Positions 11,676-24,700 of a DNA stretch of 64,000 nt are shown here, in pieces. The notes under the pieces are model-generated. The model had not been told where the DNA came from, did not search any database, and saw only the letters and a program-made list of their open reading frames with translations. The position numbers and the translations under genes were made by a program. Source of the stretch: Lonicera japonica (lineage: Eukaryota > Streptophyta > Magnoliopsida > Dipsacales > Caprifoliaceae); assembly GCA_021464415.1 (NCBI GenBank), contig CM038463.1, positions 868,001-932,000 of the forward strand. The letters are read 5' to 3'. Position 1 is the first letter of the stretch. The number at the start of each line of letters is the position of its first letter.

Positions 11676-12879
11676 ATGAACAAAGGAAAAAGAAAGCAAC
11701 CACCAACTCTTACATTGCCTCGTAAGGCCAAAAAACCGAACAATCAACTTCCCCATGTAAACCGATGGGGACTAAGGCCAAAGAAAAAATAAATGAAAAA
11801 GAAAAGGGGAAAGCTATTAGATGCAACTTCCAACTATTAATCAAATGGGTAGATGAAAATCGAAAAGATATACCTGGAACATACATTGAAGCTATAATGC
11901 GGACTCCCTTCGGCAAAATGTTCAAGGCAATCTATGAGGGGAAGGTAAATATAAATAGTGTTGGGAGGATCTCAAAGGCAGCTGTACGGATTATTGGAAC
12001 GTGCAAGGAGAAGGATGACGCATTTCAAATTGGTGCTAAATTATTGAAGCTAACACCTGATGACATAGCAATTACTTTTGGGTTGCCTAAGGTCGAGAGA
12101 AAAATTGTTTTGCAACCAGGAAGAAAACTAGAGAATGTGGACTCTAAGTTTCAAATAAGGCAATTTCATGGCAAAGATAAGTTGAAGAAAACCGCAATTT
12201 GCGAAGCCATGAATAGAACAATGTGTGAAAAAGGTCCCCAAGCAGAAGAAGATTTTGTTAGGTCAATGATTTTGTACATGCTAGTGACGACGTTTTTGGC
12301 AAATTCTAATCGATCTATTGGATCTTCATTTTTGCCATACATAGAAAAATTCAACAACATTAACACAATAGCGTGGGCAACAGTGATTCATGAAAATCTA
12401 ATGACGAGCATTAAAAAGTACTACATATATCGATTCAAAACGTCTAGATGTGTCATACAAATGCTCGTAAGTTTATGATTATATTTTGTCAAAATATTTA
12501 TTAAACAATGAATTGAATCTTGGTTATATTGTAGTGTTTAAAGGAACTAATAAAATTAACTTGATTAAATTTCAGTATTGGTTATGTGAACACACTAAAC
12601 TCATACAACCATGTCAACCTTTCAAGGATGAGACACCAAGGTTTGTAAGGTGGGACCTCTTCAATCTTAAACTTGCAATGCAAACTAAGAGATTTGTGGA
12701 TACAGAGGTACTAGTACAAATTGCTTTGTTAAAAAATGAATATTTGTGGACCTCTATTACAATTTTGTCACAAATGACAGGTGACAGAAGATATTCAAAA
12801 TTTATCTGAAGATGAGCAAGCACTATTAAGTGCACATGATGAAGAAATTGTAGAGGATAGAACCATAAAAAATATGAAG
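11676..12879 (+). CDS. Transposon accessory gene, PMD-like / Ulp1-associated N-terminal domain, 3' truncated
   Basis: Three exons join in phase: 11765-12466 (234 codons, donor GTAAGT), 12576-12707 (44 codons, acceptor TTTCAG) and 12781-12879 (33 codons, acceptor GACAG). A Lys-rich leader opens at an ATG at 11676 but lies in another frame. The protein has RTPFGKMFKAIYEG near residue 40, FQIGAKLLKLTPDDIAITFGL near 90-110, and YWLCEHTKLI at the start of exon 2. This is the order seen in plant transposon proteins where such a domain precedes a Ulp1-type protease in MULEs, and it resembles the PMD fold in outline. No protease domain follows; the right inverted arm begins about 300 bases downstream. 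The gene lies opposite the MULE transposase at 13.5-15.5 kb. Family placement is inference from motif order. Confidence 0.55.
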
Positions 12880-13184
12880 GTACTCACACAAGGTACTCAC
12901 ACCAATTAACCTTAACTTATAACCCAACTTTTTTCACCTCTTAAATAATTGAACTGCATTTGGTATGATTGATATGTGGATTTGTTGGACATTTTTTTTG
13001 CTTAGTTGAAACTTTTTAACACACAGTTACACACACACACATATGTCCTTCTTGTTGCTTAAGAATTAACTGAAGTGCATTTGGTTTAATTGAATTACGG
13101 AGTTGTTTGGATTTTTTTTTTGCTTACTTGAAACTTTATGATTTGTGGACTTGAGTGATTTAGAGTGGATTGATGTTAAACAAT

Positions 13185-13445
13185 TGTGCATTGGGTGTAT
13201 ATTGGTACTAAGGGTGAGCGATTTTAGATTTAATTTCAATGACAAACCATGTGTATGTTTGATATTAGGTGCAAATTCACTTTTGTAGTAAAATAGTTGT
13301 CCAGTTTTTTTAAAAAAGTAGGTGCAAATCCACTTTTGCAATAAAACGGCGTGCATTTTATAGAAAGAAATAGGTGCAAATTCACTTTTACAGTAAAAAC
13401 ATGATAGGTGCAAATTCACTTTTGCAGTAAAACAATGTGAAATAT
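13185..13445. repeat. Right inverted arm of GTGCAAATTCACTTTTGCAG repeats
   Basis: Four copies of GGTGCAAATYCACTTTTGCAG lie at about 13267-13430, preceded by GTGCATTGGGTGTATATTGG and GGTACTAAGGGTGAGCG. Read in reverse complement this reproduces the left arm almost in full. The individual motif is itself close to a palindrome, so each arm can also fold locally. Confidence 0.88.
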
Positions 13446-13452
13446 ATATTTT

Positions 13453-15466
13453 TTACTTTATATTGGAGTGATAAATTGCATGAGCATAAGAGCTTAGAAA
13501 GTTACACGTAAAGAAACAAGGATCGCAATAGTCATAAACAATCTTCCTATCTGCCAAAATACACAAAACAGCATGTGAACATTGGAATCCATCAATCCGC
13601 CATGAATTACAACCACATTCCCATGTTGAAAGATCTACACGATAAGACTTTTCTTCCATAACTTCAAAGACGAAATCAGATGATTTGACAACCCTCAATG
13701 TCTAACTCTCATTAACCTTATCTTTCAAGCATTTTTCAACCTCCTGACACAAGATAGTCTTTCAATTCCTCGACATTTCACATATATCCGACATTTGCTT
13801 CATTATTTTCACACGAGTTTGATCTAGCATTGTTGTTATAGGAAGATTTCGTTCATTTGCAACCCACGAGTTATAACTTTCGGCCATATTAGAACACATA
13901 ACACCATATCTTCTTCCCGAAAAAAACACATTAACCCAATGATCAAGTGGTGCGCCCCTAAAGAAATCTTCTGTAACATTCTTCACAAGTGTCTTAAGGT
14001 CATTGTACGCATTTTGAAACTTGTCAAGTGAGCGCGCATATGCACAACTAGTAAACAAACTCAAAGCTAATTTTTGTTTTCTATATTTCGATGGAAAACA
14101 TGAACTGAAGTTATTTCTCAAATGCCATAGGCAATAAGCATGAAAACTATTAGGGAACACCCTATGAACTGAATTGATCAATCCAACATGTCTATCTGAA
14201 ATAAATGTCAACACCCTATTAGTTCCCACAATAACCTTCAAATGCTCCAAGAACCACTGCCAGTTATCCACATTTTCTGCATCCACTACAACCATTGCAA
14301 GTGGAAAAATGCATATCAAAATAATTTAAATTAGAATTGATCTATACTTGACTAGATTACCTGCAAAGCAAAAAGACTAAAAAATGAAATAATAAAGTAG
14401 ACAACATACAATACAAAAATTAATCACAAACGCACCTCCATCTCCATTTGTCGCAGTGGCAGACAACATACAACCCTTAAACTTTGCCTTTAAATGGCAT
14501 CCATCCAAACATAACAACGGCCGACAAAAGTTAAAGCCATATATGCAAGCTTCAAATGATATCAATATTCTCTTAAACTTATGACTCTCTTCGTCAACCT
14601 CAAGTACAACATAGCTTCCCGGATTTGTTCGCTTTATACTATCAATGTACCCTGCAAGTTGGTTGTACGATGCAGAATCATCCCCATGAATTTCTTTGAT
14701 CGTAATCTCCCTTCCAGTGAAAGCAAAGTAATAGCTTAATCTAACACCGCATTCTCGCCTAAAGTAATCTATAATCTCCGAAGGTTTCACTAGCAGCTTG
14801 TCTCGAACCAAACAAAAAATTTCTGATTTAACAAGTTGACTTGTCATAGGCGGCTTCCTCAAATCTTTGAATCCAACGCCACATGTATGCTCCTTCACCA
14901 TTTTCTTTATTTCAAAGAACCTAGCAAGCTTAAACTTTTGGGATGCATGGATTCTCCACTGACAACCAAGCTCATCCCTTTTACTACACACAATGGTGAT
15001 CCTGTCTTTGCAATTTTTCTTGGACTCAAATTTGAATCCATGGTGAATCGAAAATTTTTGCAAAATCGTTCGAAACTCAATGGCTCTTCCCAAAAATCTT
15101 TGTCCAATACCTATAATAGCATTAGCCCAAGCACTACAATTACGTGATTCGTGTGATTCAATTTCATTCACACAGCTCACAGAACCTGATGAACTACTAG
15201 CACACTGACGTCAAAAATTTAGAATCTTTCGTCCGCCTAACAAAAATATTTATATTTTCCATTCCTTTTACCACTTCGAAACAAACCATGCATTGAATTT
15301 CATCATCCCCATCTAACAAAAACTCCTTGTCATCACAAGTAACAAATAGCTTTACACATAAAGGATTAATGTCGGACCACCTCTCGCACACCAAACGTTT
15401 TAGTTCTTCAACACTCAAACGAAGAAACAATCGAATTCCAAAGGAACAACCATTATGATAAACCAC
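13453..15466 (-). pseudogene. MULE (MuDR-type) transposase, nearly full length, decayed
   Basis: Domains in order on the - strand are: an N-terminal PB1-like region (MVYHNGCSFGIRL to VRRTKDSKF, 15466-15200); a MuDR zinc DNA-binding region (IVCSKRDELGCQWRIHASQ with KEHTCG, about 15000-14880); the first catalytic Asp in LLCLDGCHLKAKF (about 14510); the second Asp in [11 protein letters not shown] with CLWHLRNNF (about 14200-14110); the catalytic Glu in [10 protein letters not shown] (about 13880); and a SWIM finger CGCNSWRIDGFQCSHAV (about 13600). Defects seen are a frame change at 15180-15200, an intron after TNGDGG (donor near 14437) whose acceptor is not obvious, and in-frame TGA (13762-13764) and TAG (about 13702) stops before the SWIM block. 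All DDE residues survive. It is transcribed away from the accessory gene, sharing the 13.0-13.45 kb arm as 3' flank. Confidence 0.88.
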
Positions 15467-15480
15467 GCCTATAATGCCTC

Positions 15481-16050
15481 TATCAAGATCCCTATAAAAT
15501 GAGACTTAAAAACGTAAAACCAATACATTGCATAAAAAACATGTATGTTGATTCATTCACAAATGAAATCACTCATTTAAACAAACCAAAACATACAACA
15601 TAAGAATCAATTGCAAAAATAATGCAGTAAAAAAAACTTAGATCAAAACTGAAAAATTGCAAATCCACTTTTGTAGTTTTTCTGCACAAAGGAGAAAATA
15701 AAAGGAAAAACAGAGCATACATAGATTAATTAGAAGGATACTAAACAACTTTTAAAAAAATGAACAATCAGTCATTATTGGATCAAATTCTCCAAATATA
15801 AGCTAAAAACAATAAAAATGAAGTAAAATTTCAACAATTTTTGCACAAATCACATCTAAAAATGTGATAATACTCCATAATCTAAATATACTATCAAAAC
15901 TGAAAAACTGCAAAAGCATTTTTGCAATTTTTCTGTAGTTAGGAGAAAAAAAAAGAGCAAAGTGCAAAAACACTGCAGTTAAAAAAACTTAGATCAAAAC
16001 TGGAAAACTGCAAAAGCAGTTTTGCAGTTTTTCTGTAGTTAGGAAGGAAA
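15481..16050. repeat. 5' flank of the MULE transposase with palindromic CTGCAAAAGCAGTTTTGCAG repeats
   Basis: Three related palindromic blocks occur: AATTGCAAATCCACTTTTG near 15655, AACTGCAAAAGCATTTTTGC near 15905, and AACTGCAAAAGCAGTTTTGC near 16005. The last two are followed by the same TTTCTGTAGTTAGGA text, so a unit of about 105 bp is repeated. They lie upstream of the transposase start on its strand and are candidate transposase-binding or promoter sequences. Confidence 0.7.
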
Positions 16051-18748
16051 AAAAAACAGAGTATACATGGATTCATTGCAATCATGCTAAAACAACCTAT
16101 AAAAATATGAACATTCAATCACTATTTCATCAAATCTTCCAAATATAAACTAGAATAAACCAAAACGAAGCAAAATCACAAATAAATACATGAAGAAAAA
16201 ACTATACCTAGATAGTGCTTCAACATCCATGGAGCTAAGAAATTTCTTCTAATTTCCTTCGTTAATCCAGTCGATCTACAATGCTTTCCATCAATCTAAG
16301 CTTGTATTTCTCTCTTCAATCGTAGTTTGCTTTCCCTCTCTTCGTTCCCGCCGTCAATTATGTATATCGCCTCTTATCTCTGTTTATGCGTGAGATTTAA
16401 ATCTTAAAAGAGGGAAGGGCAGTTTAGTCATTGTAAAACTCTAAAATTATTTAATTTATAAAAGGCAAAATACTTAAAACTAACCTAAAAGTCAAAATTG
16501 TCCTTACAACCAAACAATAATGTGAAAAAATCCTTCATTTGTTAAGTTAATATATGATGTCCTTTTGCTGTATAAAATAATAGAATGAGGTCTCCAAACC
16601 CATTTTCTCATCCAGAATTTACATGGACAATAGTCATTCAATTTCGGTTATGATGTAAGTATGAACACCTTAATAGATAGAAAAATAATAGCTATTAATC
16701 CATGAAAATTATAAAAAGCACAATCAAAGTAATTGTAAATCTATTAACTTACAAAAACAGCCAAAGCATTATACGATTTAATTCTAGTCGGTTCTCGGGT
16801 CGATCGAGTTTGTTTATGTTTGGACTAACAATCAAATTGAAAATTTTCGTTCTTCACCATTTAGAACCAGAAGCTACCTACTGATGAAAAGCCAACCCAA
16901 CAAAAAAACATTGGTTTTCAGTTTGGCTCTTCGAATTTGTTAGTTCCAATAAACACTCGTAAAACATCAATGAAGAATAATTTAACACCCGATTCGTACA
17001 AATGAAAAAAAGAGTGTATGGGGGCAGATAGACATCAATTGTCCTAGCAAAAAATCAAAAGAAGACACAAATGGTAAACATGTGAAGCATCCATGGAGGA
17101 GAGAGAAGAGAATCTTTCTCCCAATCCTATTTAATTTCTGTATTCTAGATTCAAGACAAAATTGCAGTAAGAAACCCGAGACCATCGATTGAAGAGAGGG
17201 AGTGACATTTGGAATTAATAGTGTTTGTTCGAACTTAACCAATTAATTTGAAGGGAATAATTGTCACTGCCAAATCAACTTTGATTTTGCATATCTAAAT
17301 AATAGAAATTATACATTATGCTTTTGAATTAATATATTGTTTTGTCAAAAGCCAAAATCATTTTAACAATAAAGTAACCCAAATTTTATTGAAGATTCAA
17401 CTTTGAAGCGATACAAGATTGATTGCTCAGCAGTGAACCATCCTTATTTTTTTTCTGCTTGGGTTACTACTTTAGCTCTTCTATTTGAACATCAACAGCA
17501 AAAAAATAAATTTACTATTATTATCAAGTAAGGTATTTCATTATCAAGTAATTAAAGATTAAGATTTTAATTGGGGTGAAAAAATTAATAAAGTGGGTAT
17601 TATTATTATTAGGAGGAGGAGGAGGAGTCTCATTGTCTACTCTACTGGTAAGCGACGACAATTTCTCCTCACTATTTCAAATTGTTTCTCTTCAATTTAC
17701 ATACATACATACATATAGCTTAAGTTTACTCGTTCTCTTTCTCGCATACATACATATTATATTCATCCATTGCACCTATATTTTTCCTCCAAGTTCAAAC
17801 CCAACAACACATGCATACTTCCATTCAGAAAATTGACCCAAACACAATAACTAATTATGTAGCTATTTATCTAATCTTCTTTCCTTTTCCTGCATCTCCT
17901 ATGAATCACAAATCCCACCTTATATGTATGTGTGTCTCTGTGTGTGTTTTGCTTCTTGATAATCCATATCCATTACAGGCTTATCTATCTATTACCAGCT
18001 TTGGGTAGTTCAAGAATTTTACACAAAGTAAAACTACAGTCAATTGTTAATTAAGCAGCAAAAGTTGAACTGCATGCTTCTAAAATTATATATTGTTTTG
18101 ACAATATTGATAATTGTTTTGATAATAATATCACCCTTTTTTAATAAATTCAAACTACATTCTTAACTCAAGATGGAGGAGAGTATTTAGGTTGATTATG
18201 TCTTGCTTATACAAAAATGAAGGTTTATGTTAATTCAAAATATTTTGATTTTCAACGTTAATAATATTTTATTATCGTTGAAACTTATAAACTCTAATTT
18301 AGTTAGTATTGCACAAATCATGTTTGAAACATAATCAAAATTTCATCAGTCGTTTCGTAATTTAACGTCAATACCAACAGTAGTCTTATCCACAAATATC
18401 AGAATATCACACATTGACACTTCACCATTTAGGGGAACCAATACTAACATCATCAGCTCTTCGCCTAACAGAAATGTTTATTGCGCTACCTTATCAAATT
18501 CAAGATCAATAACATGTAAAAGACACTATCTTGGGTTATGTAATCACAAATGTTTTTCAAAATTCGAAATAAAATTTAAATATACTAAAAAAAGGGGGAG
18601 ATGTTAACCGTTCTAACATGTATCACCTTTACCAAAAAAAAAAAAGAACAAAAAAAAAAACACTAAAGAAAGTTGATGCTTGGCATGCATGAATCAATGT
18701 TTACGGCAGAACACCTGCAAAGATCACCATTTATCCATCTATCTTTCC
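16051..18748. other. Intergenic between the MULE and SEC23; no gene supported
   Basis: The text near 16410-16440 (AAAGAGGGAAGGGCAGTTTAGTCA) resembles plant MULE ends but lacks a paired partner or duplication I could verify. Short (GGA)n at 17610-17625 and (CATA)n at 17700-17755 are present. Poly-A runs occur at 18630-18660, just beyond the SEC23 stop codon. Open frames of up to 105 residues are not recognisable proteins. Confidence 0.5.
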
Positions 18749-21700
18749 TTAGCTTGGTTCGGGAGGTAGGACTTTCAAACTGCGCATCCACTCACAAAAG
18801 CTTGGATCATCAAAGTGTATAAAACTGCTTTTCAGCTTTGTTCTTTGTTCTCCACTCAACGTTCTCAGTTGCGGAAACCTTGCCTCCTGCAACAAACAAC
18901 AATACCCTCAATTAGTTTTTCTCACTACCAATCAACCACCACATTTTTCGCACACTCATGCTTTCTCCAAAGTCCAAACACAAGTTAAACATAAAAACAT
19001 ACGCAACTATATCACCACTTACTTGTTCATATGGAGGATCCTTGTGTGCTGGTATTAAGCGAGAAACAAAATATCGAGCTTGAGAGCTGCCCTCCTAATT
19101 GACAAACAAAACACAGTCCCATTAGCTTCTTTTTTAATACTACTTGTTACGGATAATGCGTGAAAAACGAACAACAGATTGACAAATACAAATATTACTT
19201 TGAAAGCAAGGATTCGAGGAGCCGGAAAGCGCATTTCAGTGAGTTCCTCTGCCAGTGTTCTACAGGCTGCTAAAGCTGCCGCACTTTTTCCTTCCTGAGC
19301 AGCAAGTTCCGCACCCTGAATATCACCAACCACGGAAAAAATCTTAAATAACCAAAAAGGTGGAGTGTGCAAATTCTATTCTAGCATAAAACATCCAACC
19401 ACTGAGGCATAGGCAAAACAAAGAAGGTTGATAAAATTCTCAATAATCTTGAACATTTATGCTATTCCTACTCCTTTTTTGGTATAAACTTTCTGTACAA
19501 ATTGTTGGGGAAAGTTACATTAACTACAAGCATTAAGTGAGTTGAGCAGTGAGACATTGCAAGAAGAGGGTTAGAAGGCACTCCACTTCTCTAAGATTTC
19601 TTCTAAGCTGTGTGCGCTTCAGGAAGACAATTTTGATGTGGCGAATTATGCTTCTATTTCTAAGGATATTCTGTGAGTTAAAAAAGCCATCATGATATAC
19701 CACCTTAATCTCCGGGGCCAACGTTTGCAACCTCCTACCCAAATTTACACAAGGCAAGCTCAAAGTAGCTAGTTTAATTGTAGAGTAAACCACCCTAATG
19801 GCCCTTAAACTATTGGTCAAGTGTCACTTTGGACTAAACTAAAAAACGCTCTACTTTGACCCTTGAACTATTAGCGAGTGTCACTTCCGTCCAATTTTTC
19901 TGTTGAAGTGTCACAGAATTAGGTCATGTGCCGCACATGACCTATTTTAAGGGCATAAGTGTCATTTTGTAAGATTGGTTCAAAATAAAACCGGTACGGT
20001 TTTTTTCAACATCGGTTCAGAGCTTGTTAATAGGTATTATGGATCAAAAAGTTTGGTTTTTTTGATAATAATTCCAGTCCAAAAAAAATTTATCAATAAA
20101 ACAATTCTTAAAACCTAATATGATGAGAAACTGAAAATTCTAAATCAACGAGAGTACAAACAAATCAAGTAGAAAACAAACAATAGAACATAAGTTTTTC
20201 AATCTCTATAAGAAAATTAGGGGCATATATGTATAAGAAATTTGGGGATATATATTATATATATCAAACACCGTTTTCACCATCTTCCTCTCTCTGGCTG
20301 CGGCACCGACTGATCCCATAGTGGAGTCGATTGAGTTATTGGATGTGAGATTCAGTGGCTGTGGGGAGAAGACAGGAGGTGGAAGATAATTTGGCGAGGA
20401 GGAAGAGGCGGTCAGAGATGGAGGTGGCGGTGGTAGATGGTTGGGTTTGTGGTGGGGAGGTAGGGAGGTGGATGGTTGGGTTTGTGGTGCAGAGGTGGCT
20501 GGAGATGGAGGAAGGGAGGTGGCAGTGGTTGATGGTTGGGTTTGTGGTGGGTTTCTCCATCTCCACCTTCATCTCTCTCATTTTTTTGTTTTCTTTTCCT
20601 TTTCCTTTTTCCTTTTTGTTTTTTATTATAATAATTTATTAAAAACACTTTAATTAAAATTATTTTTTATAAACATCTATTTAGAATGACATTTTTACCC
20701 TTGATTCCATCCAACTTAACGGAAAAATTGGACGGAAGGGCCAATGTTAGTCTCGCTAATAGTTTAAGGGTCAAAGTGGAGCATTTTTTAATTTAGTTGC
20801 CAAAGTGACACTAGGCCAATAGTTTAAGAGCCATTAGGGTAGTTTACTCTTAATTGTACTTATCGAAAATAAGAACACATAATAATTTTGAAGTAACTGG
20901 TTTACTCTATCTAGCCTTAGGACACACTCAGATTGATCTGCCGATCCCGTCTCAAGATTAATAAGGATTAAGGACTCATTACCTAATCAGGTCAGTCATC
21001 TCATGAGTAAATATCAAGCACAATCATCTGTAATCTGGTCCAAATATTCTTTCTAACAACAAAATGAATGATGACCTCATGATAAATTGAAGGGCAAACA
21101 AAACCGAGATAGAAAGAGATCAAAAGCGCAGAGGACATCTTTGAGTAAGAAAAGAAGCATATGAAGTTAAAGTGGCAGGAAAGATAAGTTAAGCAGGCAT
21201 ACCAACCAAATGAAGACATCTGTTCCATGGTCAAGAACAACTGCTGAGTCAGACTGCATAGCAAGGTCATGGGCTGGCAGTTCCTCAAAAGTGCCCCCTT
21301 CCCGATGCATAAGACACCGAGGCGCCACCATACGAAGAGACAGATCTGAGGATGCATTCAAAAACAAATTCCGCAATACAGACCTCTCATCTTCGTGACC
21401 CACAATGCTTCCTAAGAGTGGTCCCCTTCTAAGATGGAATAGAAGCTCTGGCAGTAAGGAGAGCTCCTTGGGGAACCGATAGAGCTTCGATTTCGGCATT
21501 TGCGAACCAAACTTATTAGCAATGTCTTTTACTCTTTCATCTAATGTTACTCGCATATCAATTGCATCAGAAGAGTTCTTGGCTCGCAAGAGAGTCCTCT
21601 TGGCAATAATAACAGCAGCCACTTCATCTTGAACACTCTCAAGATACGCTGAAATACTATCCACCGTGGGCAATCTGACAGTAATGACTCTTGATATATC

Positions 21701-24700
21701 AGCTTGATACACATTCGAGTATTGGATTGCAAACTGAAAATATACGTAGTCACTCTTGATGTTTGCTCTTGTTTCCATGGATACTGCAAAGCTCTGTGTT
21801 TCTTCAACACTGAGCATTTGTACAGAGATAGAGTTGTCATTTTTAAAAGTTTCATGATTGTCTACATGTGCCTCCTCACCAGGTCCGATTACTTGTGTAA
21901 CAGAAATGTTATCAGAACAGCGTATCTCCAAGTAACCATGGGAACCTGCTGCCCTTGTAGATGCCCTCTGCAGATTCACACCAAAGGCCTCTCCAAAGTC
22001 ATCATGAAGAATCAAGACACCTCCAGAAGCTTTTGCAAGGGGTTGCAAAACAGGAACTCTTACTGGGCATGTTCCCGCACATAAAACATCAACCACTGTA
22101 TTTCGTCGATGGGCCTCATGACCTAGATTCTCCATCCACTTCATTGCTGTCTTCTCCATATAAGGATAATTTGGATGGCTAAATGAACGGGGGACTGATC
22201 CTGGGCCAAAGGTATTTGGTCCTCCAGCACACACGATTATTCTACTATTTCCTCCAAATCTCTTAACCACCCCTCGTGACATTTCCGCTGATGGCCCTTG
22301 AATGATTCCCAGAGCAACCTCAATTGCTGTACCTAAGCAACGGTCTCTGGAAGCTTCTGGAAAATCCATTTTGTATGGCCTCAATGATGAAAATATCGAG
22401 TGAGCCACAGGCAGTGAGGCATGAATTGGTGACAAGTATATCCCAGTACCATAAATCAGTGCTTTCAAGGACTCCTGGCTTGGTGATATGTTACCAGGTA
22501 ATACATCAGCAGATGCAACTGATTCTTCTGCAAAATCATAAACAGATACTGTTCGGCCGTAGCACACAATCCCAATTCTTGTTGTGGGGGGAAGTGAATC
22601 TACAAATGCATGCAAGGAGCTCTGTAAATGCTGGAGGTGTGGTTCATCTAGACACTCATCTATTACGAGAACTACGGGTGCCGATGCCCTGGAATCCGAT
22701 ACTGGAACAAAACCAGGTCTCTTGTTCCCAGTTTGCACATAATCAACAAAAGGAGATGAAAGTTCAGGCAGATTGCCAAGTTCTTCCTTGCTGGCAGCTA
22801 TGTATTCACCTTCACTTCCATTCAAATTACGGCAAATTACACACTGCCACTGGCCCGAGCCTAGCAATATGTTGCTATAAAAATTTAGCATACGCCCCGC
22901 AATTTTGGCAGTGATGAGGGTCACGTTGTATTACTTGAGGACCAGGTGAGACTTCCCTCCCAGGGGAAACCAATGCGCCAAACCCTAAACTCGGTACATT
23001 TGACAATTTCTTCTGTTTCAACACCTACAGAAGAGCAGGGAAAAGTGAAGATTGAGAAATACACATCTATATAATAAGGAAAGGTTTTTTTGACCAAGGA
23101 CAATTTAACAAATCAACCCAATTAAGGGTTTAGATGAATTTTCAAAAAGTTATCTTTTATTTTAGCCACACGATGTGGTTTATCTTAAGAATCAATCCAT
23201 ACCATTAGATTCTTTTGATTCTACACAATCTCCACCATTCAATACAAAGGTACACATAAAATAATATACATTATCACACACAATCATACACACTCAACCA
23301 CATCAACTTTCTCTCTCCTCACATTTCTAGAAAAGTTTGAAAATATAATAACTTTTAAGCCAAATTTTAAAATTTTAAAAAAATTATATATTTTAAACAT
23401 ACTCATTGAGATTTATATAACACGATCCATTATGATTATAAAATTATGTAAAACAAAATATTTTCTAATAAGAATTACATATAATGAATTCATTAAAATT
23501 ACTATTTCAGTCACATTCTTAATCTTTAGTAATTACAAGCCATATATCGATACACCCGTTGACATCAATTTTGGAAGAACGAGAAACATAATTAGAATTC
23601 TCGAGGTTCAAGCTCTGGTTGGCTGGTCGAGAAGTCGATCATCTTGCCAACTTTGTTACACCCAATTGAATATATCTTTAGTAATTTTTGGTAGCAAAAT
23701 ATTAAATTGAATCATGTACTTTTTTTAAAATCACATCCAATAAAAAAAATTACAATGAAAAAATTCTTTGAATTTCATTCTTTTACGTATAAGTTTTTTG
23801 AATGCATCTTAAATTGGATGATACATCTTAAACATTTTTAATTAAAAAAAAATTAGTGCACCGTGCCGGATGGCACGGGCATATACTAGTCAAACCCAAA
23901 ATAATGGGCAATCGACAATTTTAACCCCAAAGTTTAGGGTCAGTTGCAACTTAAACCCCGTTGTTTCAATTTTTGCAATGTCAACACCAATGCTTCATAA
24001 GCTTTGCAATCCAACCCAACCGTTCTCTTCTGTTTATATTCAACTAACGGTGGCTGATGTGGATGTCTAAGTTGGTGTTGACGTTGAGACAAGAGCAATT
24101 GAGTAGGATTTTCACATTAACAAACAACAAATCCCTCACTTTACCAAAATCAATTTAGAAATTAGGGTTTTTATTCTTGAAGCTTAAGAGCTCAACAAAT
24201 TAGGGCTTCTAAAATGTGCTCAGATCTTTGGTATTTACGGCTTCCACATGAGACTAAAAGACCAGATTATGGTCAGTTAAACCCTAAATGTGGCAAACGT
24301 TGGTAGAAAAGTCGTTTGTTTTTGTGTAAAGTGAGGTTTTGCTAACTATTTTAGTATTATTTTGTTTAATATTTGTTTAAATGGTTGTTGAAGTTGTTTA
24401 TTATGTAATTTAATAATTCTTTAGGGTTTTATCATTGTTTATGTTTTGTGCGTGATGTGGTCCTAAAGTAGTCGATTCCCTAAAAATTTTGTTGTCTTTT
24501 TACTGTTGAGATTCCAAAGTTGTTTGTGTGTTGTCTTTTCTTGTTGAAAATTCCTTATATATTGTCTTTTCTTGTTGAACATTGCAGAATCCAATGACTC
24601 TTACTTCACACTTGAAATCCATCATAAAGGGACTTTTGTTCATAGAAAATATTGTGAAAGGTGCTATGTGGGAGGTAAAATTGACTACTTTGATTACTGC

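Noticed and set aside
6620..16570. One 10-kb MULE spanning 6.6-16.6 kb with MULE-style ends
   Set aside because: Both edges have MULE-like phrases, but I could not align them as TIRs or find a 9-bp duplication, so no element boundary is claimed.
20336..20653. Overlapping open frames on both strands rich in His/Pro or Trp/Gly
   Set aside because: They follow the tandem GATGGTTGGGTTTGTGGT repeats inside a MULE and show no family resemblance.
21547..22914. Other open frames of 70-196 residues overlapping SEC23
   Set aside because: Shadows of the SEC23 exon 2 frame.
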